Of a stretch of 50,096 nt of DNA, positions 1-8,200 are shown one piece after another. This stretch comes from an uncultured Clostridia bacterium (GTDB lineage Bacteria; Bacillota; Clostridia; Oscillospirales; Oscillospiraceae): contig CAMGRL010000013.1 in the NCBI GenBank assembly GCA_946061515.1, positions 1-50,096 of the forward strand, given 5' to 3'. The notes beneath the pieces were generated by a model. That model was not told the origin of the DNA. It was given only the letters and a program-made list of their open reading frames with translations, and ran no database searches. The translations under genes and the position numbers were made by a program. Numbering within the stretch: the first letter of the stretch is position 1; every line of letters begins with the position of its first letter.

Positions 1-48
1 GCGGATTCGGGACTTTCACCCTTTAGAACGGGCGCTCACCGGGCGCAC
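1..48 (-). mobile_element. Group II intron, 5' end only (runs off left edge)
   Basis: Read on the minus strand, the first bases are GTGCGCCC followed by the domain I signature GGGTGAAAGTCCC, which is how bacterial group II introns begin. The boundary at 48 lies a few bases past the T-tract of the intrinsic terminator of the acetyltransferase gene. That is the preferred target of class C (group IIC) introns, which insert just downstream of terminator hairpins. Only 48 bases are visible. The catalytic domains and any reverse transcriptase ORF must lie to the left, so the class assignment is inference. Confidence 0.7.
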
Positions 49-51
49 TAC

Positions 52-94
52 AAAAAACAGTATATGGCGGAACTATTCAAGCTCCGCCATATAC
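52..94 (-). terminator. Intrinsic terminator of the hydrolase-DUF1810-GNAT operon
   Basis: A 12-bp perfect stem (60-71 with 83-94, GTATATGGCGGA) is followed on the minus strand by a T6 run (complement of 53-58). The stem overlaps the last codons of the acetyltransferase gene. It is also the apparent landing site of the group II intron. Confidence 0.8.
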
Positions 95-567
95 CGTTTT
101 CCTTTTTCTGTTTTTTCAATGGGGCGAAAACCGGCCTTTTCAAAGCAGCGCTGGGAGGCCGTGTTGAAATCGTAAATTTCCTGCACATACAGCCGGGTGT
201 ACCCAAGCGCCCGGCCGCGCTCTTTCAGGGCGGCGATCACCTGGCTGCCGATCTGCTGGCCCCGGTACGCCTTGTCACCCAGCACAATGGGCATGTCCTC
301 CGGCCAAAAGGTGACGTCGCCGATGGGCCGGAAGCCCTCTTCCTCTGCCGCCTCGATGAAATACAATTCCCCGTGCCGGTCCAGATAGCGGTACATGCGC
401 TCCAGCTTTTCCATGGTATAGGGCGCCCTGACCCCATCCACCAGATATACCGTATCTTCATCCTGATACCAGGGCAGGGCAAAGGTAAAGACCCCGTCAA
501 ATTTCCGCAGCCGCAGACGATCGCTGACGGGGAGAATGTCCGGCTGCACGATTCCCGGAATGGGCAT
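73..567 (-). CDS. GNAT family N-acetyltransferase
   Basis: A 164-residue protein with the GCN5-related acetyltransferase fold. The acetyl-CoA pyrophosphate-binding motif RGQQIGSQV lies near residue 102, after a strand containing GDVTFWPED. The C-terminal part (LYVQEIYDFNTASQRCFEKAGF) is the usual GNAT motif B region, in which an Asn-containing turn precedes the family-typical CFEKAGF. It would transfer an acetyl group from acetyl-CoA to an amine; the substrate cannot be read from the sequence. It is the last gene of a minus-strand operon, starting 6 bases after the DUF1810 gene, and its end overlaps the terminator stem. Confidence 0.9.
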   Translation of the reverse strand: MPIPGIVQPDILPVSDRLRLRKFDGVFTFALPWYQDEDTVYLVDGVRAPYTMEKLERMYRYLDRHGELYFIEAAEEEGFRPIGDVTFWPEDMPIVLGDKAYRGQQIGSQVIAALKERGRALGYTRLYVQEIYDFNTASQRCFEKAGFRPIEKTEKGKRYMAELE

Positions 568-573
568 AACGCC

Positions 574-999
574 TCAGCCCTCCAGGCCCAACAGCTGCAG
601 GGTCCAGCGGTCCGGCTTGCCGCCGTAGAACCTGTCCAGCACCTGCCGGAAAACCGGCTGTTCCGGGGCTGCCGCCATAAACAGAGTCATGGAGGAGCGG
701 AGCTTCATATCGTCCGGGATGCCCATGACCTCCGTGGCATTGTTGGAATTCAGCGTCAAAAGGGCCTGGGAAATATCAATCAGGTTGCGGCTCAGATAGG
801 GGTCGGCCATGAAGGCTTTGGCCTCTTCCATGTCGTGTATGGAGTAATACTGGGCGGTGGAGCTTCTGCCCAGCCCCTCAATTTGGGGGAAGATATACCA
901 GATCCAATGGCTGGTCTTTCTGCCTCTTTTGATTTCAGAGAGGGCAGTGCTGTAGCTTCTCTGCTGCGCGGTGATAAAACGGCTTAAATCCACACTCAT
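574..999 (-). CDS. DUF1810 family protein
   Basis: A 141-residue protein matching the DUF1810 family (calpastatin-like bacterial proteins of unknown function). Recognisable blocks are FITAQQ near the start, KTSHWIWYIFPQ around residue 30, and a C-terminal DRWTLQLLG. The length is normal for the family. Its start overlaps the stop of the upstream hydrolase by 4 bases, so translation is probably coupled, and it is followed at 6 bases by the acetyltransferase. The biochemical function is unknown. Confidence 0.88.
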   Translation of the reverse strand: MSVDLSRFITAQQRSYSTALSEIKRGRKTSHWIWYIFPQIEGLGRSSTAQYYSIHDMEEAKAFMADPYLSRNLIDISQALLTLNSNNATEVMGIPDDMKLRSSMTLFMAAAPEQPVFRQVLDRFYGGKPDRWTLQLLGLEG

Positions 1000-1943
1000 G
1001 CTTCTTTTCCTCCTATGTTGGTGTTAATAAAATCGAACAGTGCAGCGGTCACCCGCTCTTTATCCACAGGGTAACTCAGGCCATGGCCCGCGCCCTCGAT
1101 CAGCACCAGCTTTTTGGGGGCTGCACACAGTTCATAGGCCCGCTCAGACATCTCCGGCGGCACAAAGCGGTCTGCCGTGCCGTGAATAAACAGAATGGGG
1201 GTATTTGATTTGGACACAGCGTCAAAGGTGTTGGCCTCCTTCAGGCCAAAGCCGGCAAAAACGCTTGTGAACAGGCCCATGAGCCACAGGGTGGGCTTGG
1301 CCGGCACGCCGTGAAATCGGGTCCGGATGACGCAGTCCATAATGTCGTAGGGGGAGCTGAAGCCGCAGTCGGCAATAATGCCCCGCACATTTCCCGGGAG
1401 ATCCAAGCCTGAGGCCATCAGCACGGTGCTGGCCCCCATGGAGATGCCGCCCAGTAAAATGGGATGCTCGTCTCCGAAAAGCTGGGACGCATAAGTTACC
1501 CAGGAGACCACGTCGTACCGTTCCTTCACACCGAAGCAGGTGAACAGACCCTCCGATTTCCCGTAAGCGCGCTGGTCGCAGATGATGAGATTCAGCCCCA
1601 GGGAGTGATAGACCGGGAGAACGCTGCCAAAGTCCAGCTTCCAGGAGGAGCGCCAGCCGTGGAAGAGGATGATGGTTCCCCGGGCATCAGCGCAGGGGAC
1701 AAGCAGAGCGCGGAGCAGCTTTCCGTCATAGCTCATCAGCTCCATATCCTCGGTCTCCTGCTGATTAAGCCACGCTTTTCCCGCCAGAACATCGTCCTTT
1801 ACCATGCCGTAGCCCTGTTTATCCAGTACATCCGGGTCAAAAAAATCGGGCACGGCCCGTCTGCCGCAGGCGTAGGATAAGATACCCAAACCTACGACAA
1901 AAACTGCCAGCAGCAGACCCAAAACAATCCAGAGAACAATCAT
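996..1943 (-). CDS. Membrane-anchored alpha/beta hydrolase
   Basis: I place the start at the ATG at 1943, where GAAGG precedes at good spacing, giving 315 residues; the longer upstream reading frame runs into the next gene's terminator. The first ~25 residues (IVLWIVLGLLLAVFVVGLG) form a single membrane segment. The rest is an alpha/beta hydrolase of the Bem46/BAAT-like type. The oxyanion block is LFHGWRSS, the nucleophile elbow GGISMGAS carries the Ser, HGTADRFVP carries the acid, and GAGHGLSY carries the His. It is likely an extracytoplasmic or membrane-facing esterase/thioesterase; the substrate is unknown. A TATAAT lies at 1975-1980 on the minus strand but no good -35 was found. It is the first gene of a three-gene operon. 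Confidence 0.88.
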   Translation of the reverse strand: MIVLWIVLGLLLAVFVVGLGILSYACGRRAVPDFFDPDVLDKQGYGMVKDDVLAGKAWLNQQETEDMELMSYDGKLLRALLVPCADARGTIILFHGWRSSWKLDFGSVLPVYHSLGLNLIICDQRAYGKSEGLFTCFGVKERYDVVSWVTYASQLFGDEHPILLGGISMGASTVLMASGLDLPGNVRGIIADCGFSSPYDIMDCVIRTRFHGVPAKPTLWLMGLFTSVFAGFGLKEANTFDAVSKSNTPILFIHGTADRFVPPEMSERAYELCAAPKKLVLIEGAGHGLSYPVDKERVTAALFDFINTNIGGKEA

Positions 1944-1999
1944 CTCTTCGGCCTTCTTTCTTTTCGATATCTCAATTATATCATGAAAAAGAGGAAAGG

Positions 2000-2032
2000 G
2001 AAATAAAAAGAGGCTGAAAAACAGCCTCTTAT
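2000..2032 (-). terminator. Intrinsic terminator downstream of cotJC
   Basis: Stem AAGAGGCTG / CAGCCTCTT (2008-2016 with 2022-2030) followed on the minus strand by TTTTATTT. It lies 6 bases past the cotJC stop codon and separates it from the hydrolase operon. Confidence 0.8.
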
Positions 2033-2037
2033 TCTTT

Positions 2038-2456
2038 TTAAGTTCTGTCAAAGGCGGGGTTGACGGCATAGAAGTTCTTCTGGTCCATTTTTTCAATCGC
2101 CCGCCGCAGGCCCTCGCCGAAGCGCTGGTAGTGGACCACTTCGCGCTCGCGCAGGAAGCGGATCACGTCGTTTACGTCCGGGTCGTCGCTGAGCCGCAGA
2201 ATGTTGTCGTAAGTGGTCCGTGCTTTCTGTTCCGCAGCCATGTTTTCCGTAAGGTCGGTGATCACGTCGCCCTTTACCGCCATGCTGGCCGCACTCCAGG
2301 GGAAGCCTGAAGCGGCGGTGGGATAAACGCCGGTGGTGTGGTCTACAAAATAGGCGTCAAAGCCGGCCTTCTTGATCTGCTCCATGCTCAGATCCCGGGT
2401 AAGCTGATGGACGATGGTGCCGATCATCTCCAGGTGTCCCAGTTCCTCTGTACCTA
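2038..2456 (-). pseudogene. cotJC: Manganese catalase CotJC, C-terminal part (gene split by insertion)
   Basis: The frame reads GTEELGHLEMIGTIVHQL and continues to NPAFDRT with no interruption. This is the C-terminal ~136 residues of the CotJC-type dimanganese catalase. Metal ligands are visible: Glu and His of EELGHLE, Glu of MAAEQKAR, and Glu/His of REREVVHYQRF. The N-terminal third is missing: upstream of the GTEE codons the sequence changes abruptly at 2456 into an element end. The missing middle 34 codons are found at 8831-8932 and the first ~29 codons are not in the window. The product destroys hydrogen peroxide and is a spore coat component in Bacillus. As it stands this copy cannot make a full protein; precise excision of both elements would restore it. 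Confidence 0.88.
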
Positions 2457-2474
2457 CAGAGGGGTCAAAATGGC
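2445..2474. other. Left attachment junction of the 6.4-kb element
   Basis: The 8-bp core TGTACCTA is at 2449-2456. To its left is catalase sequence (the codons for GTEEL). To its right is the element arm CAGAGGGGTCAAAATG. The same core and an inverted copy of the arm (CATTTTGACCCCTT) occur at the other end (8817-8838). Imperfect inverted arms around a short core are what a large serine integrase attP leaves behind. Confidence 0.82.
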
Positions 2475-2486
2475 ACAGCAAAGCCC

Positions 2487-2515
2487 TTGAACTCAGGGCG
2501 TTATGACGGTATACT
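2487..2515 (+). promoter_or_regulatory. Promoter for the TylF-like gene, just inside the element end
   Basis: TTGAAC (2487-2492), a 17-base spacer, and TATACT (2510-2515), 39 bases upstream of the methyltransferase start. The matching end of the element has a similarly placed promoter on the opposite strand. Confidence 0.6.
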
Positions 2516-2554
2516 GAATACCGGAAGAGAAATACGGCTGTGGAGGCATGAAAA

Positions 2555-3400
2555 ATGAAAACTGTCGTTCTTTTTGGCGCAGGCCAGGTGGGAGCAATGG
2601 TCTCCCGGCTTATGGGTCCCGGATATCGTGTGTCCTGCTTTGCGGACAATGATGAGAAGAAGTGGGGAAGCAGCCTTGCGGGGATCCCCGTATGTGCGCC
2701 TCGGGAGGCACTGGCCGGCAGCCCGGACTGCGTATGTCTCTGCGCCCTGGACGAGGAGCGCTGCGGACAGATGGAACGGCAGGTAAGGGAGCTGGGCTTT
2801 CCGGGCGAGATACTTCGCCCCCAAAGTCTGAAGATCTTTGACGCGAGAGCGGCCACCATGCGCCTTCTGGCGGAGCAGATCAACGAGGAGAACATTCCCG
2901 GCGATGTGGCGGAGCTGGGCGTTTACAAGGGCGATTTTGCCATACTCATCAACGCCGCCTTTCCCGACCGCTGCATCCATCTTTTCGATACTTTTGAAGG
3001 CTTTGACGCAAAGGACGTGGCGGTGGAGGTCAGAGAAGGGCTGTCCAGGGCCAAAGAGGGCGATTTTGCCGGAACAGCCATTGACTATGTGGATCAGCGC
3101 CTTTTATACAGAGAGCGGGCCAGATATTATCAAGGCTATTTCCCCAACACCTTTGCGCGTTGCAGCGCCGAAGCCTTTGCCTTTGTCTCCATTGACGCGG
3201 ATCTTTACGCGCCCACAGCGGCGGCCCTGCCCCTGTTTTGGGACAGGCTCTCTCCCGGCGGCGTATTGATGCTCCACGACGTGAACAGCACGCAGTTTCG
3301 CGGTCCGGGCAAGGCGGTTAAGGAATTTTGCCGGGAGCGGAAGCTGCTGCCTGTCCCCATATGCGATCTCCACGGCAGTGTATTGCTGAGAAAAGGATAA
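2555..3400 (+). CDS. TylF/MycF-like O-methyltransferase with N-terminal Rossmann domain
   Basis: A 281-residue protein preceded by GGAGG 8 bases before the ATG. Residues 1-95 start with TVVLFGAGQVGAMVSRLM, a nucleotide-binding Rossmann motif followed by CFADNDEKKWG, as in sugar O-acyltransferase/PglD-type N-terminal domains. Residues ~110-281 match the TylF/MycF macrocin O-methyltransferase family: DVAELGVYKGDFA is the SAM-binding loop, LFDTFEGF follows it, AFVSIDADLYAPT carries the metal-ligand Asp residues, and GGVLMLHDVNS follows. It probably methylates a sugar hydroxyl using SAM and a divalent metal. It is the leftmost gene of the element and is followed by a strong terminator, so it is probably monocistronic cargo. 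Confidence 0.85.
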   Translation: MKTVVLFGAGQVGAMVSRLMGPGYRVSCFADNDEKKWGSSLAGIPVCAPREALAGSPDCVCLCALDEERCGQMERQVRELGFPGEILRPQSLKIFDARAATMRLLAEQINEENIPGDVAELGVYKGDFAILINAAFPDRCIHLFDTFEGFDAKDVAVEVREGLSRAKEGDFAGTAIDYVDQRLLYRERARYYQGYFPNTFARCSAEAFAFVSIDADLYAPTAAALPLFWDRLSPGGVLMLHDVNSTQFRGPGKAVKEFCRERKLLPVPICDLHGSVLLRKG

Positions 3401-3429
3401 CGTGAAAACTTGCATTTTACAAATCATCT

Positions 3430-3461
3430 CCGGCCCTTATTTCAGAGGGCCGGATTTTTTT
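3430..3461 (+). terminator. Intrinsic terminator after the methyltransferase
   Basis: Stem CCGGCCC / GGGCCGG (3430-3436 with 3447-3453) followed by ATTTTTTT. Confidence 0.88.
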
Positions 3462-3512
3462 CGCAAAAGTAAACGCCTCCCGGAATAAAGTGAATAGGGG
3501 AGGGGAGACTGG

Positions 3513-3707
3513 ATGAAAAGAAAGGTGCTCCTTCTGGAAATCGAAAACAATAGAGAGCTTCACCCTGAAACCGACGGGGAATTTTTTGACGTTCTTCAGC
3601 ACGCTCTGCTTCTCGCCCTGAAAGAGGACGGCTTTCTGAACGAGGGCCAGCTCCTCCGGGCTGAAGAGAAAATCCAAACCGAAAAGGGCGGAAGGTTGAA
3701 CTATTGA
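3513..3707 (+). CDS. Small SHOCT-like protein overlapping the recombinase
   Basis: A 64-residue acidic protein with a GGGGAGGGGAG ribosome binding stretch before the ATG. Its C-terminal half (ALKEDGFLNEGQLLRAEEKI) resembles the short helical SHOCT motif, often found in small ORFs next to clostridial site-specific recombinases. Its stop overlaps the TTG start of the recombinase (TTGA), which implies translational coupling. The function is not known. Because small proteins encoded beside serine integrases can act as directionality factors, it is a candidate excision factor for the element, but there is no direct evidence. Confidence 0.65.
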   Translation: MKRKVLLLEIENNRELHPETDGEFFDVLQHALLLALKEDGFLNEGQLLRAEEKIQTEKGGRLNY

Positions 3708-5251
3708 AGGGGGGGAGCGGGGCGATCAAAGTTGCGGGCTATTGCCGTGTCTCCACAGAGAAGGACGATCAGGTCAATTCCCTGGAAGCCCAGCGGCGAT
3801 ATTTCAAAGAATACATCGACCGGCAGCCGGGCTGGGAGCTGTATCAGATCTACGCTGACGAGGGCATTACCGGCACCTCCACAAAAAAGCGTGAGCAATT
3901 CAACCGCATGATAAACGACGCGCACAGGGGAGCATTCCAGCTTATCATCACAAAAGAGGTCAGCCGTTTTTCCCGAAATATTCTGGACACCATTGCCTAC
4001 ACCCGGGAGCTGAAAGCGTTGGGTGTAGGGGTACTTTTTATGAACGATGGCATCAGCACCCTGGAGCCGGATTCAGAGCTACGCCTGTCCATCATGGGCT
4101 CTATCGCCCAGGAGGAGAGCCGCAAGACCTCCTCCCGGGTCAAATGGGGCCAGGCCCGCCAAATGGAGAGGGGCGTGGTGTTTGGCCGGTCCCTGCTGGG
4201 TTATGATGTGAAAGACGGAAAGCTGACGGTCAACCCGGAGGGCGCGGAGCTTGTCCGGCTTATCTTCCGGAAATACGGCATTGAGAAGAAAAGTACCTCG
4301 GTCATTGCAAGGGAACTGCGTCAGGAGGGATACCGGAGCCTCAGCGGCAGTACGCAGTGGCGCGGCAGCACGCTGGTGAAAATACTGAAAAATGAGAAAT
4401 ATGCGGGTGACCTCATTCAGAAGAAGACCATAACGCCGGACTATCTGACCCATGCCAAGAAATACAATCACGGCGAAGAAGCGCTGATCGTTATCGAAAA
4501 CCACCATGAGCCGATCATCGACCGGGAGCTTTGGAACACCGTACAGGAGGAACTGAAAAGAAGAAACCGTCACAACCGGCAAAGCACCGGACACGCAAAT
4601 CGCTATGTTTTTTCCGGCAAGATCAAATGCGGCCTGTGCGGCGCAAACTTTGTTGCCCGTAAAAAGTACGGAAAAGACGGCAGCCAAAGCCTCCGCTGGG
4701 CCTGCCGCACCGCGGCAAAAGAAGGCCGGATACACATAGACTCTGATGGAAATGCCGCAGGCTGCAATATCGGCAGACTCATTCCGGATGAAATGGCCAT
4801 AGAAATGCTTCGTCGGGCCCTTTTGTCTCTCAGGATAGACCGTCAACGGATCATCCATCGTCTGACGGAGGTCGCCGTGACCGCAATCCAGGAGGCGGAC
4901 GGAGACACGGCAAAAAAACTGGAAGCAGAGATCAACCGGCTGGGTAAAAAGAAAGAAGACGTGCTTGACGCCTTCTTTTCAAAGAATATTACATTGGATG
5001 AAATGCAAATACTGAATAAACGCTATGACCGGCAGATCGAAGACCTGAAGGAGCGGCTTGACCGCGCAAAGGAGACTTCCGATCCTGGGACAAAGGCAGC
5101 CATACAGGAGCGCTTGTCGTCCGTTCTCTCTTGCCGGGCGGAAAGCGAGCTCTTATATAAAGAACTTTTGGACAAAATCGTGATCTATCCGGACAAAAGG
5201 GCAGAACTCAGCCTCCATTATCTTCCGCAGAGGTGGTGGTTTCAGGTTTGA
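3704..5251 (+). CDS. Large serine recombinase of the 6.4-kb element
   Basis: A 515-residue protein with the full large-serine-recombinase layout. The resolvase catalytic domain is at residues ~8-160, with nucleophile Ser17 in GYCRVSTEKD and further active-site Arg in SRFSRN and ESRKTSSRVKWG. The recombinase DNA-binding domain is at ~180-290 (GRSLLGYDV ... LVKILKNEKYAGD). A zinc ribbon follows near 305 (CGLCGANF plus later Cys), then a coiled-coil segment and a C-terminal tail. It would cut and rejoin DNA at the attachment sites of the element. The start is a TTG overlapping the preceding stop, with GGAAGG 7 bases upstream. Its 3' end overlaps the convergent VanZ gene by 44 bases. Confidence 0.92.
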   Translation: MKGGSGAIKVAGYCRVSTEKDDQVNSLEAQRRYFKEYIDRQPGWELYQIYADEGITGTSTKKREQFNRMINDAHRGAFQLIITKEVSRFSRNILDTIAYTRELKALGVGVLFMNDGISTLEPDSELRLSIMGSIAQEESRKTSSRVKWGQARQMERGVVFGRSLLGYDVKDGKLTVNPEGAELVRLIFRKYGIEKKSTSVIARELRQEGYRSLSGSTQWRGSTLVKILKNEKYAGDLIQKKTITPDYLTHAKKYNHGEEALIVIENHHEPIIDRELWNTVQEELKRRNRHNRQSTGHANRYVFSGKIKCGLCGANFVARKKYGKDGSQSLRWACRTAAKEGRIHIDSDGNAAGCNIGRLIPDEMAIEMLRRALLSLRIDRQRIIHRLTEVAVTAIQEADGDTAKKLEAEINRLGKKKEDVLDAFFSKNITLDEMQILNKRYDRQIEDLKERLDRAKETSDPGTKAAIQERLSSVLSCRAESELLYKELLDKIVIYPDKRAELSLHYLPQRWWFQV

Positions 5252-5768
5252 AGCCTATGGTACATACCAGGGAGCCCAGAAATGCGCCCAGAGCATTGTG
5301 GATCACATCATCCGTCTCGGCCTGTCCCAGCGCAAAGCAGAATTGGCAGCATTCGATCACGGAACTGAACAGTGCAAGCAGCAGACTGACGAAAAGAAGC
5401 TTCTTTACGCGGCTCCACTTTTCCGGCAGCAGCTCGCAGAGCAGCAGCCCGGCGGGAAAGAAGAGGGCCACATTCATCAAATTGCTGCGGATGATTTCCC
5501 GGTTTCCGCCCGCAAAGACGGTATAATAGGAGTAAAAGGGGATCAGCGCCGGAGCCATCCGGCTTTCCGACAGGCTGCGGCTCATCAGCGTGGCAGCGAC
5601 AATGAACAACAGCCAAATGAGCGCAAACACAGATACGCCAAGCCGCCAAAAACGCTTCTTCCTCAGCTTTTTCCGCAGAAACAGGGTAAGGATGCTGAAG
5701 ATGACCAGCAACAGAAAGGCCTGCGATATGGGCAGGCAATAAAACCATCTTAAAACTTTGTGGAGCAT
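5208..5768 (-). CDS. VanZ-like membrane protein
   Basis: A 186-residue protein with four hydrophobic segments: near residues 15-31, 45-63, a pair spanning ~100-113 and 124-140, and a last one near 158-172. The signature blocks NVALFFPAGLLL, SVIECCQFCFALGQAETDDVIHNALGAFLG are those of the VanZ family, named for teicoplanin resistance but mostly of unknown function in Clostridia. It is convergent with the recombinase gene, whose 3' end it overlaps. It is cargo of the element and may affect envelope properties. Confidence 0.88.
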   Translation of the reverse strand: MLHKVLRWFYCLPISQAFLLLVIFSILTLFLRKKLRKKRFWRLGVSVFALIWLLFIVAATLMSRSLSESRMAPALIPFYSYYTVFAGGNREIIRSNLMNVALFFPAGLLLCELLPEKWSRVKKLLFVSLLLALFSSVIECCQFCFALGQAETDDVIHNALGAFLGSLVCTIGFKPETTTSAEDNGG

Positions 5769-5911
5769 TTTGCCGTCTCCTGAAATTCAAGCATGCATAA
5801 AATTTTACCATGTTCAGGGCAGAAAATCAATAAAGGGAAGAACCTATACTTCTTGATTTTCAAGCTGATATATGCAATAATAAGCGGCAGGAGAAAAATT
5901 TTCTGCATTTT

Positions 5912-7180
5912 TTGGGAGCGGATGATATAGGTATGGAAGCGGTTCAGGAGCTGTTTTTACAGGCCATGAGGGCCTCCCTTGAAAATAAAAAAGTGACTTG
6001 GGAGAAGGAGCTTGAAGCGCAGGAGTGGCTTGCGCTCTTTCAGCTGGCGGAAGTGCATAATGTTCTGCCCCTGATTTATGACGCGGTTTACAACTGCCCG
6101 GCGGCCCGGAAAGCGGAAGCGAATTTTTTTGCTCCGTATAAAAGGCGCGCTGTTCAGATGGTCATGCTCCAGACGCAAAAGACCAGTGAATTTCTCCGAC
6201 TGTATGAAAAACTGAGGGAGGCGGGCATCAGGCCCTGCGTTGTCAAAGGCATCATCTGCCGGAGTATTTATCCCAATCCCGATTACCGCCTTTCCAGTGA
6301 TGAAGATATTCTGATCCCGGCGGAGCAGTTTCCGCTTTGCCATGAGACCATGCTGGCCTATGGGATGGCCCTTTCCGATCCGGAAATGGACATTGCCGCG
6401 GCCTATGAAGTCCCTTACGGCAGACCGGGCAGCCCCATCTATATTGAGCTGCATAAAAGCCTGTTTCCGCCTGATTCTCCGGCCTACGGCGATCTGAACC
6501 GCTTTTTTGAAGGGGTCACGGACCGGCTTGTGGAAGTGCGGGTACAGGGAAGCTCTGTCTATACCATGGCGCCTGACGACCATTTATTCTATCTGATCTG
6601 CCATGCCTTCAAGCATTTTCTCCACAGCGGCTTTGGCCTGAGACAGGTCTGTGACATTGTTTTGTATGCAAACGCTTATGGGGATCAGATCGACTGGGCG
6701 CGTATCCTGGAAAACTGCCGGGAAATTCACGCTGAATTTTTTGTGGCGGCGCTGTTCAAAATCGGGGATAAATATCTGTGCTTTGATGCGGATAAGGCCT
6801 GTTATCCCCCTGTCTGGAGAGAACTGGACGTGGATGAGAGCGCCATGCTCAGCGACTTGCTGGATTCCGGAGTCTACGGCGATGCCAATATGAGCCGCAA
6901 GCACAGCAGCAATATCACGCTGAACGCCGTGTCCGCCCAAAAGCAGGGCAAAAAGGCGGGAAACCATGTGCTGAAAACCGTTTTCCCCTCCGCAAAGGCG
7001 CTGGAGGGCCGTTTTCCTTATTTAAAGGAGCATCCCTACCTGCTGCCTGTGGCCTGGAGCAGCAGACTGATCCACTATCAAAAGGAACTGCAGCAGACCA
7101 GCGGCAACGACGCCGCCGAGAGCATCCGGATAGGAAATCAGCGTATTGAACTGATGAAAGAGTACGGGATAATTGAATAA
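5912..7180 (+). CDS. Nucleotidyltransferase family protein (NTP_transf_5-like)
   Basis: A 422-residue protein. Residues ~100-140 (CVVKGIICRSIYPNPDYRLSSDEDILI) are the nucleotidyltransferase-fold signature of the uncharacterised NTP_transf_5 family, with Lys-Gly, an Arg, and a D-x-D pair for metal binding. The central FKHFLHSGFGLRQVCDIVLY block is also typical. Family members occur next to envelope polysaccharide and peptide-modification genes; the substrate here is unknown. The start is unclear: TTG at 5912 lacks a close ribosome binding site, and ATG at 5933 is an alternative 7 residues shorter. It is divergent from VanZ and followed by a terminator. Confidence 0.78.
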   Translation: MGADDIGMEAVQELFLQAMRASLENKKVTWEKELEAQEWLALFQLAEVHNVLPLIYDAVYNCPAARKAEANFFAPYKRRAVQMVMLQTQKTSEFLRLYEKLREAGIRPCVVKGIICRSIYPNPDYRLSSDEDILIPAEQFPLCHETMLAYGMALSDPEMDIAAAYEVPYGRPGSPIYIELHKSLFPPDSPAYGDLNRFFEGVTDRLVEVRVQGSSVYTMAPDDHLFYLICHAFKHFLHSGFGLRQVCDIVLYANAYGDQIDWARILENCREIHAEFFVAALFKIGDKYLCFDADKACYPPVWRELDVDESAMLSDLLDSGVYGDANMSRKHSSNITLNAVSAQKQGKKAGNHVLKTVFPSAKALEGRFPYLKEHPYLLPVAWSSRLIHYQKELQQTSGNDAAESIRIGNQRIELMKEYGIIE

Positions 7181-7190
7181 TTGCAAAATT

Positions 7191-7222
7191 AAACCGCAGA
7201 TCAGGCGAATCTGCGGTTTTTG
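7191..7222. terminator. Terminator between convergent genes
   Basis: Stem AAACCGCAGAT / ATCTGCGGTTT followed by TTTT on the plus strand and an A/T-rich tail on the minus strand. It can serve both the nucleotidyltransferase gene and the RNase Z-like gene. Confidence 0.8.
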
Positions 7223-7231
7223 CTGTCTGGA

Positions 7232-8188
7232 TTAATCTTCAAATCGCAGGGTAATGGACAAACCGTCATAACCGCAGAGCGCACCGGGATAAAATGCCAG
7301 GGCGTTGGGAAGCTCGTCCTCCGGCCGGCGCATCATCTGGGAAAAATGGGTCAGCCACAGGCGCATGGCCTTTGCCCTTGCGGCAAGCTCCGCCGCCTGG
7401 CGGAAGGTACTGTGACCGTATAAAAGGGCCTGATCCTCCTGGCTGTCGTCGCCGTAAGTGGCGTCACAAATCAGCAGGTCCGCTTCAGCCGAAGCCTGTT
7501 CAAGAGACGGACAGGGCTGGGTGTCACCGGAAAAGACCACCCGCAGTCCCCGACGCGGCTCACCCATGAGCATAGTGCCCAAAACCGGCTCGCCATCCTG
7601 ATAGAAGGTGCTGCCCTCCCATTCAACAGCTCCCGTGGGATGGGCAATGATCTTTTTCCAGCAACGCACCGGAATGCCCAGCGCCTTAGCCTTTTCCGGG
7701 TCAAATTTCGGCGGACGGGCCAGGGAAAAGACATAGCCCTGGCTGGGCACGCGGTGCAGTGTGGGGAAGGCCGCGCAATGGGCCCCCTCCGGCCAGGCCG
7801 GGCAGAGACTTTTCATGGCAAAATCCCCGGACTGGGGCACGGGAAGAAGCCTTATCTCATAATCCTCTACGGCGGCCAGGAGCAGAACCGGCGCTAAGGC
7901 GTCCTCCAGGCCCTCCGGCCCGGTGATGGTGAGCGGCTCTGTGCGCCTGAGACAGCTCATGGTCTGAAGAAGCCCCGGCAGGCCGAAGATGTGGTCGCCG
8001 TGATAGTGGCTCAGGGCGATGAGGTCGATCTTCACCGGGCTGAATTTCTCCCGCCGCAAAGCCGCCTGGGTGCCTTCGCCGCAGTCGAAGAGTATACAGC
8101 GCCCGGCACAGCGGAGAACCGCGGCGCTGACGCCGCGCTCCGGCGTGGGCATGGTGGCGCTGCTGCCCAGTAACGTGACGTCGATCAT
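7232..8188 (-). CDS. rnz: Ribonuclease Z-like metallo-beta-lactamase fold protein
   Basis: A 318-residue protein matching RNase Z (tRNA 3' endonuclease). The N-terminus MIDVTLLGSSATMPTPERGVSA is the canonical opening, CILFDCGEGTQ follows, and the zinc motif SHYHGDHIFGLPGLL is at residues ~60-74. Later ligands are in VFSGDT and ICDATY, and the C-terminal HSTFRQAAELA / WLTHFSQ block gives the last His. RNase Z removes 3' trailers of tRNA precursors. It is the second gene of a minus-strand pair, 12 bases after the DJ-1 gene. It lies inside the mobile element, so a second chromosomal copy is possible; that cannot be judged here. Confidence 0.88.
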   Translation of the reverse strand: MIDVTLLGSSATMPTPERGVSAAVLRCAGRCILFDCGEGTQAALRREKFSPVKIDLIALSHYHGDHIFGLPGLLQTMSCLRRTEPLTITGPEGLEDALAPVLLLAAVEDYEIRLLPVPQSGDFAMKSLCPAWPEGAHCAAFPTLHRVPSQGYVFSLARPPKFDPEKAKALGIPVRCWKKIIAHPTGAVEWEGSTFYQDGEPVLGTMLMGEPRRGLRVVFSGDTQPCPSLEQASAEADLLICDATYGDDSQEDQALLYGHSTFRQAAELAARAKAMRLWLTHFSQMMRRPEDELPNALAFYPGALCGYDGLSITLRFED

Positions 8189-8200
8189 TGCCGCGCTCAG

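Noticed and set aside
2457-2895. Extension of the CotJC frame upstream of 2456 as a longer catalase
   Set aside because: Beyond 2456 the frame is antisense to the methyltransferase gene and has no catalase similarity; the true continuation is at 8831-8932.
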